This document shows, piece after piece, positions 1-3,814 of a stretch of 6,024 nucleotides of DNA (positions within the stretch are counted from its first letter, which is position 1; each line of letters starts with the position of its first letter). Both the position numbers and the translations under genes were made by a program. The stretch spans positions 1-6,024 of the forward strand of contig SLFV01000282.1 of the NCBI GenBank assembly GCA_007124075.1. Reading direction: 5' to 3'. A model generated the notes under the pieces. The model made no database searches, was not told where the DNA came from, and saw nothing but the letters and a program-made list of their open reading frames with translations. This DNA comes from Roseimaritima sp. GTDB lineage: Bacteria; Planctomycetota; Planctomycetia; Pirellulales; Pirellulaceae.

Positions 1-105
1 GAAGGCCTAGCCCAAGGAAGACTAAGGAGCGTAGAAAAATGGAATTCATCGAAAAAACCTTTTCAACGGAAGGAAACTGAATGACAGTGGTTATACCGAG
101 TGCTT
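1..105. other. Left edge, no established gene; possible tail of a convergent plus-strand gene
   Basis: No complete gene is visible here. On the plus strand two frames are open from the edge: one stops with TGA at 82-84 (ending ...KPFQRKETE), the other with TGA at 78-80 (ending ...EKTFSTEGN). Either could be the C-terminus of a gene that starts left of the window and converges on the lipoprotein gene at 106. About 27 codons are too few to decide. An AAGGAG at 24-29 stands 9 bases before an ATG at 39, but that start gives only 13 codons. No convincing terminator is seen: a CCTT/AAGG stem followed by six T on the minus strand is only four base pairs long. Confidence 0.25.
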
Positions 106-531
106 TTACAGCGATTGAAGCGCTCCTTGGGGAAGCTTAACCGTGGGCGGATTCTGTTCATCCATTGCCTCCACCACCAATTGGCTGGTGGAGGGGTCCG
201 CGTAGACTGGCGATAAAATCCAACCTCCATCACCGATTGATTCCATCGATAACCTCCATGCTGCCGGCGATGGAGAAGGCAGTTTGCGAAACCGGACAAC
301 CCCATCGACTCCCGAGACCCCTTGGGCAAGCACGTCCGCGCTGTCAGTGGCGTGCAACCGGACATGCAGCCCAGCTATCGGTTGCCCCTCGTAGGTAACA
401 CGAATGCCCGGCCCCTCCGTTGGCTGCAAGGTCCTACCCCCACCACAACCGCTGCAAATAACCGCGGCGAACAAGAGGGTTGGCAGCGAGCAGAGATACC
501 ATCGCTGAGCGAGCAAACTGACGTCGGTCAT
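106..531 (-). CDS. Small lipoprotein, carboxypeptidase-regulatory-like (transthyretin-type) domain
   Basis: Predicted 141-residue envelope lipoprotein of unknown function. Residues 1-28 form a signal peptide (Arg10, then the hydrophobic stretch CSLPTLLFAAVIC) and end in a lipobox-like CSG|C with Cys29 as the likely lipid site. Cys at -3 is less usual than Leu. A Gly-rich linker follows. Residues 42-84 (GIRVTYEGQPIAGLHVRLHA, then GVSGVDGVVRFRKLP) read like the beta-sandwich 'Y.G.PI.G..V.......G.SG.DG.VRF' pattern of carboxypeptidase-regulatory-like proteins. The tail (about 95-135) fits further strands. The frame extends upstream to a TTG at 636, but the ATG at 531 puts the signal peptide near the N-terminus and is preferred; its ribosome-binding site is weak. 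The DUF1559 gene ends 111 bases upstream on the same strand, and small lipoproteins of this kind often follow DUF1559 genes in planctomycetes, so co-transcription is inferred. A substrate or partner cannot be named. Confidence 0.75.
   Translation of the reverse strand: MTDVSLLAQRWYLCSLPTLLFAAVICSGCGGGRTLQPTEGPGIRVTYEGQPIAGLHVRLHATDSADVLAQGVSGVDGVVRFRKLPSPSPAAWRLSMESIGDGGWILSPVYADPSTSQLVVEAMDEQNPPTVKLPQGALQSL
168..194. repeat. Inverted repeat, 9-bp arms, inside the lipoprotein gene
   Basis: Perfect arms CCTCCACCA (168-176) and TGGTGGAGG (186-194) surround a 9-base centre that is itself nearly palindromic (CCAATTGG, 177-184). It lies in codons for STSQLVVEA, about 60 bases before the stop. It could form an RNA hairpin near the 3' end of the message, but no T-run follows, so it is not an intrinsic terminator. 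Chance in coding sequence is possible. Confidence 0.5.
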
Positions 532-642
532 CAAATCCGGCCTAACGAAAAACAATTCAGATCTCTCAGTCGTCCGACTCAGTAAACCACTGATAGTCGG
601 TGTTGGCATAACATCCAAAGCAGCGGGGAGGATCAACGACTG

Positions 643-1677
643 CTAAGGCATTTCGAAGACCTCGCCGCCGTCCCGCGAGTACATCGCACGATGCACAAAC
701 TGATCAACAGAATTGGCAATGAAGCGAACGCTGCCATCCAACATCGCCACATGGGCCCCACCGGGATGGAACGATCGCGACGCAAAAAAACCGCGTCCAT
801 GAATCCCGATGTCAGGGATCCGGGAATTGGGAGTCATGTACCCGTTCGTGACGGTCGCGAAGGGAACCCCACGAATCCAGGATTCGCCACGATTACCACG
901 ATAAGAAGTGGTCAGAGCCGGAAAGATTGTGGTCAAATCAGGGTTGGAGATCAAATTACCGCCGTGCATGAAACCTGGGCCGTCGGGGTTGCTGGTGGTT
1001 CCCGACCAACTGCCGATCCGCCGATGCGGTCCATTGGGCGTTGGCTCCGCTGCGGTCACTTGATCCCCCATAACGGTTTCCGCTAACAACACCGTGTTAC
1101 TGGTGCCATCAATGCAGTCCGCGAAACGTGCCCACGAGTTTTCCCACACCATGCCATCGGTGCGATGCCGATCATCGTAATTCGTTCCTGTCCCGCTGCC
1201 GTAGCTGAACATGTAACTCAGCCCTGCCGAAAAGCCAGGTTCGCCGTCGGAGAAGGTAACGGGAAAGCGTGGGTCCCCAACATCACTGGGGCACAAAAAT
1301 GTCGGTACGACTGTCTCTACCGCCAAACGTTGAGCCGGATTGAATCGAGCCATCCAGGCAGGACCTAGCAACAATGGAAGATCGTACCGCATCAGATCCG
1401 ACAGGTTCGCCTGTTCGATGTAAGGCAGCACCCGGGCTTGGGGAGAAAACCCGGAAGACCCGATAAGACCTGGGATAACCCTGTGCGAACTTTCATAGTT
1501 ATGGACCGCCAGCGCCACCTGCTTCAGGTTGTTGCTGCACGACATCCGCCGCGCAGCCTCCCGTGCAGCTTGAACCGCGGGCAGCAACAAGCCTACCAGC
1601 ACGCCAATGATGGCGATCACAACCAACAGTTCGACCAACGTAAAGCCACATCGTGCACGGTTCTGAACCCACTTCAT
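643..1677 (-). CDS. DUF1559 family protein with type IV pilin-like N-terminus
   Basis: Planctomycete pseudopilin-like protein (DUF1559, SBP_bac_10-type) of 344 residues, a usual length for the family. A short basic leader (MKWVQNRARCG) is followed by GFTLVELLVVIAIIG. Prepilin peptidase would cut after Gly11, leaving Phe at +1 and Glu at +5. The hydrophobic helix covers residues 12-32 and leads into AVQAAREAARR. Family motifs follow in order: CSNNLKQVALAVHNYES (47-63), FLCPSD (127-132), DGTSNTVLLAE (190-200), and the C-terminal SFHPGGAHVAMLDGSVRFI (302-320). The molecular role of DUF1559 proteins is not established; export and membrane or cell-surface location through the pilin-like signal is inferred. 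The frame continues upstream to a GTG at 1731 and an ATG at 1710. The ATG at 1677 is chosen because it gives the standard short leader, has AGGGGTG 8 bases upstream, and lies downstream of the predicted promoter. It is the first gene of a likely two-gene unit with the lipoprotein gene. Confidence 0.93.
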   Translation of the reverse strand: MKWVQNRARCGFTLVELLVVIAIIGVLVGLLLPAVQAAREAARRMSCSNNLKQVALAVHNYESSHRVIPGLIGSSGFSPQARVLPYIEQANLSDLMRYDLPLLLGPAWMARFNPAQRLAVETVVPTFLCPSDVGDPRFPVTFSDGEPGFSAGLSYMFSYGSGTGTNYDDRHRTDGMVWENSWARFADCIDGTSNTVLLAETVMGDQVTAAEPTPNGPHRRIGSWSGTTSNPDGPGFMHGGNLISNPDLTTIFPALTTSYRGNRGESWIRGVPFATVTNGYMTPNSRIPDIGIHGRGFFASRSFHPGGAHVAMLDGSVRFIANSVDQFVHRAMYSRDGGEVFEMP

Positions 1678-1685
1678 CGGTAAAA

Positions 1686-1692
1686 CACCCCT
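1686..1692 (-). promoter_or_regulatory. Ribosome-binding site deciding the DUF1559 start
   Basis: On the minus strand AGGGGTG stands 8 bases before the ATG at 1677. The earlier in-frame starts (GTG 1731, ATG 1710) have no comparable purine run at a useful distance. This supports the short basic leader typical of prepilins. Confidence 0.5.
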
Positions 1693-1716
1693 ATCGAAGC
1701 AAAAAGCCATGAATAC

Positions 1717-1729
1717 GCAATTCGATTGC
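1717..1729. repeat. Small dyad at the predicted DUF1559 transcription start
   Basis: Perfect 5-3-5 inverted repeat GCAAT-TCG-ATTGC. It covers the expected transcription start (about 1727) of the promoter at 1734-1762. A repressor site here is possible. So is a short 5'-leader hairpin, but the dyad is small enough to be chance. Confidence 0.25.
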
Positions 1730-1733
1730 ACAT

Positions 1734-1762
1734 ACGATACGAACCACAGGCACCCGCATCAA
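1734..1762 (-). promoter_or_regulatory. Predicted sigma70-type promoter for DUF1559
   Basis: On the minus strand TTGATG (1757-1762, 4 of 6 matches to TTGACA) and TATCGT (1734-1739, 4 of 6 to TATAAT, with the key T, A and final T kept) are separated by 17 bases. Transcription would start near 1727 and give a leader of about 50 bases before the ATG at 1677. Such matches occur by chance and planctomycete promoters are poorly known, so this remains a prediction. Confidence 0.3.
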
Positions 1763-1779
1763 CGACCCATATGCAACCA

Positions 1780-1789
1780 TTGTGCACAA
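1780..1789. repeat. 10-bp palindrome upstream of the DUF1559 promoter
   Basis: TTGTGCACAA is perfectly palindromic and lies 17 bases upstream of the predicted -35 box. That is a plausible place for an activator or repressor site. No regulator can be assigned, and one 10-bp palindrome is weak evidence. Confidence 0.25.
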
Positions 1790-1947
1790 AAATAGCTACG
1801 GGATCTAAACCTCCTTAGACGGCTACACTGCGGATGGATCATCCTCGTTGCTGACGATTAGATGATGTGAGAATCGCCACAAGTTCCCGCCCAGCGTTCG
1901 GCGGTAAGCATCGACCATACCAAACCGTCCACCGCGAAATTCATGGG

Positions 1948-1977
1948 GAGCAGGGGCGAAATCCCTCTCCGCTGCTC
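1948..1977 (-). terminator. Possible weak hairpin after the hydrolase gene
   Basis: Immediately after the TAA (1983-1981) the minus strand reads GAGCAG ... CTGCTC (1977-1972 and 1953-1948), with an inner GGG/CCC pair and a loop ATTTCG. The 5' side carries a bulge of about six bases and no T-run follows. If it ends transcription it is not a classical intrinsic terminator; it may only protect the 3' end. Confidence 0.2.
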
Positions 1978-1980
1978 GCC

Positions 1981-3669
1981 TTAAAGCGGGATCACTGGTA
2001 CGATTCGATCCGCCAATTGCTTGCTTTTTTCCGGCGTCCATTCTGAAGGCGCGGTGACTGCCGCCCATGCATCGATGTAGTGCGCAGGTGCATAATTATG
2101 TCCGTACCCTGAAGGAACACTAATTGCCATCGGCAGGTCAAAGCCTACTTTCAGGAACGTGACAATCGGGTACCAGTTCAGGTGTGGCGAGACGTCTGGG
2201 CCGCGCTGGCCCAGCAACCAGTCAGGACGCCTGACAAGAAGATCAGGAGAGAAAAAAACCATCGGGTCACTTGCGTACTGAATGTAAACATTGCGAATTG
2301 GCCCCCAACGCTGATCGTTATCCAGCGAATTGTTCTGGGCTGTAAAGCGTACCATCGCACCATCACGAAATTCTGGCAGCCAAGCGGGGGTGTCTGCGTT
2401 TCTGGACCGCACCACCGATGCCCACTGCCGACTTGGAAACGGTGGACCGCTCCAAACCGCACCATGGTGCGGATCTTCCAGAATTGTGTACCAAGCTGCC
2501 GACAATTCCGATCCTAGCGCCCCCAGGCTTAGGCCCTGTAAATACAGCTTGGGACGGTCATCGGGAGGCAATGTTTTCCAGTGACCATAAACTTCTTCGA
2601 ACAAATATCGAGCCGATTCGATCGACCGCTCGGGATCCACCAAAATCGTGATCCAGCTTGGCAGATAAGAATACTGAGTGCTGACAATCGCGGTATCACC
2701 CCGGTGCATGTACTCGATCGAATCCACGGCGCCGGGGTCCAACCAACCGGTCCCGGTGGGTGTTGCCACGACAAGCACCGATCGCCTGAACCCACCCAAG
2801 CGGATCAGTTCATCCAACGCCAATTTGGCTTGCTGGCGTTTCGTATCCGCCGATCGCATCCCAGCATAGACACGAATCGGTTGCATCGTCTCGGCTTGCC
2901 AAAAATCATCGATGTCGTCTTGCGATGGGCCCAACGCAATAAACACCTTGCCGTGTCGGCCGATGGAACTCCACGGAATCAACGAATCCTCGCTGCCACA
3001 AACCATTGGACCTGCGGGCTGTTGAACGCCAGGATCGGTCAATGCATCGGCCTGCAGGAAGAACGAATCGGCGGCGTTCAACAATCCACGCGCGATCAGA
3101 CCGTTGGCGATAAAAAAGATAGCCAACGTGACCACGACCATGCTAACCGTGTAAGCGACTCGGGGCGGTAAAAAACGTTTCAAGCGGCGGGAAATTAGTC
3201 GAAACACCAAGCGTATGGCACGGGCCAACGCGACGAGCAACGATCCAAACAGAACAGCGATCAAAGCGGTTCTTATTGGATACGCACTCTGCAATGGTTC
3301 CATTTCCATCAGCACACGCAACGAATTTTGCCAATACGTCATCCGCCGCAGAAAGTCGATAAAGATTATCGAGACGATTCCGACGATGATCCATTTCAGT
3401 TTCCGCTGAAACCGTAGCGACGGTTCTGGGATCTGGAAAAATTCGTAGATGTGCAGCAATGTCACTCCAACCCCGTACCCAACCGCAATGGCAAACCCGG
3501 ACAGGAGCCCTTGGAAGACAACATTACGGGGCAACAGTGACGGAGTGACCGAGGCGGAGAAGAAAAGGGTGGCGAAGACCAGCCCAATGAAGGAGAAAGA
3601 TCGGACGTAGCGTAAAAATAATTTCTTCAGACGCACGAAAAAGGCCTCCAACGTGCAAGACGAACCCAT
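1981..3669 (-). CDS. Membrane-anchored alpha/beta hydrolase, Abhydrolase_9 family (COG4425)
   Basis: Predicted inner-membrane serine hydrolase of 562 residues, full length for the family. The N-terminal half carries about five membrane helices (roughly residues 22-41, 52-76, 91-108, 132-150, 171-191) with the family signature RSFSFIGL...TPSLLPR...QGLLSG...GYGVG (Abhydrolase_9_N). The C-terminal half (about 220-555) is the hydrolase domain. It has nucleophile Ser381 in GLSLG, likely acid Asp468 in YASDPMVFFSPDLL, and likely base His524 in GYGHNY; RGPDVSPHLNWYP (489-501) is also characteristic. The natural substrate is unknown; a lipid or ester is a guess from fold and location. Two starts compete. 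The ATG at 3669 has only a poor ribosome-binding site. A GTG at 3636 (residue 12) has GGAGG 8 bases upstream and still keeps the whole first helix, giving 551 residues. The gene lies 145 bases after the kinase gene with its own predicted promoter, so it is probably a separate unit. Confidence 0.9.
   Translation of the reverse strand: MGSSCTLEAFFVRLKKLFLRYVRSFSFIGLVFATLFFSASVTPSLLPRNVVFQGLLSGFAIAVGYGVGVTLLHIYEFFQIPEPSLRFQRKLKWIIVGIVSIIFIDFLRRMTYWQNSLRVLMEMEPLQSAYPIRTALIAVLFGSLLVALARAIRLVFRLISRRLKRFLPPRVAYTVSMVVVTLAIFFIANGLIARGLLNAADSFFLQADALTDPGVQQPAGPMVCGSEDSLIPWSSIGRHGKVFIALGPSQDDIDDFWQAETMQPIRVYAGMRSADTKRQQAKLALDELIRLGGFRRSVLVVATPTGTGWLDPGAVDSIEYMHRGDTAIVSTQYSYLPSWITILVDPERSIESARYLFEEVYGHWKTLPPDDRPKLYLQGLSLGALGSELSAAWYTILEDPHHGAVWSGPPFPSRQWASVVRSRNADTPAWLPEFRDGAMVRFTAQNNSLDNDQRWGPIRNVYIQYASDPMVFFSPDLLVRRPDWLLGQRGPDVSPHLNWYPIVTFLKVGFDLPMAISVPSGYGHNYAPAHYIDAWAAVTAPSEWTPEKSKQLADRIVPVIPL
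3645..3649 (-). promoter_or_regulatory. Strong ribosome-binding site inside the hydrolase frame
   Basis: GGAGG on the minus strand stands 8 bases before an in-frame GTG at 3636, near-ideal spacing. It makes Val12 of the long form a serious candidate for the true start (protein beginning VRLKKLFLRYVRS). The upstream ATG at 3669 is preceded only by AGGTAG. Confidence 0.45.
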
Positions 3670-3717
3670 CTACCTGTGGCCAACGGGATACGCTTGCAAT
3701 TACACCTATCTGTGGCC
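3667..3717 (-). repeat. Direct repeat, two 15-bp copies, across the hydrolase promoter and start
   Basis: On the minus strand GGCCACAGATAGGTG (3717-3703) and GGCCACAGGTAGATG (3681-3667) match at 13 of 15 positions and repeat every 36 bases. The first copy fills most of the spacer between the predicted -35 and -10 boxes. The second lies just after the expected transcription start and includes the ATG at 3669. This arrangement suits a repressor or other regulator binding both copies, but it could also be a small duplication without function. Confidence 0.5.
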
Positions 3718-3727
3718 CAGGAGTCAA
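3699..3727 (-). promoter_or_regulatory. Predicted sigma70-type promoter for the hydrolase gene
   Basis: On the minus strand TTGACT (3722-3727, 5 of 6) and TGTAAT (3699-3704, 5 of 6) are 17 bases apart. The -10 box lacks the important A at its second position, so activity may be low or need an activator. Transcription would start near 3692, leaving about 23 bases before the ATG at 3669 or about 56 before the GTG at 3636. Its place between the kinase stop and the hydrolase start fits an independent unit. Confidence 0.4.
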
Positions 3728-3814
3728 CCCAGACTGGTCGGGCAGCGATCTGTTTCCCCGGGGCCTAATTGACGTACGCGGAGACAACCAAGGCGTTGCC
3801 AAACCGGAACCGAA

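Larger units (their letters stand above)
1678..1980. other. Non-coding stretch between hydrolase and DUF1559 genes
   Basis: About 300 bases with no supported gene. They hold the predicted DUF1559 promoter and ribosome-binding site, a 10-bp perfect palindrome TTGTGCACAA at 1780-1789, and an isolated strong ribosome-binding-like TAAGGAGGT (minus strand, 1809-1817) with no start codon at a useful distance. A hairpin-forming pair at 1948-1977 lies just after the hydrolase stop. An 81-codon minus-strand frame (2068-1823) crosses this stretch but starts inside the hydrolase gene and resembles nothing known. Confidence 0.6.

Noticed and set aside
54..76. Minus-strand CCTT/AAGG stem followed by six T as terminator of the lipoprotein gene
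   Set aside because: A four-base-pair stem is too weak to call an intrinsic terminator.
39..140. Two tiny plus-strand frames (13 and 19 codons), the first behind an AAGGAG
   Set aside because: They are too short to support, the second overlaps the lipoprotein gene, and the first frame also runs in from the left edge.
532..636. N-terminal extension of the lipoprotein to TTG 636 or ATG 609
   Set aside because: It would place 35 or 26 polar residues before the signal peptide, and neither start has a good ribosome-binding site.
1678..1731. N-terminal extension of the DUF1559 protein to GTG 1731
   Set aside because: It would make the prepilin leader unusually long and lies upstream of the predicted transcription start. 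The ATG at 1677 has a ribosome-binding site.
1823..2068. 81-codon minus-strand frame crossing the end of the hydrolase gene
   Set aside because: It starts inside the hydrolase gene in another frame, has no clear ribosome-binding site and shows no recognisable domain.
2581..3171. 196-codon plus-strand frame
   Set aside because: It is fully antisense to the well-supported hydrolase domain, and its product has no recognisable motif.
3756..3763. CCCCGGGG palindrome after the kinase gene as a terminator
   Set aside because: It has no loop and no T-run; it is simply an 8-bp GC palindrome.
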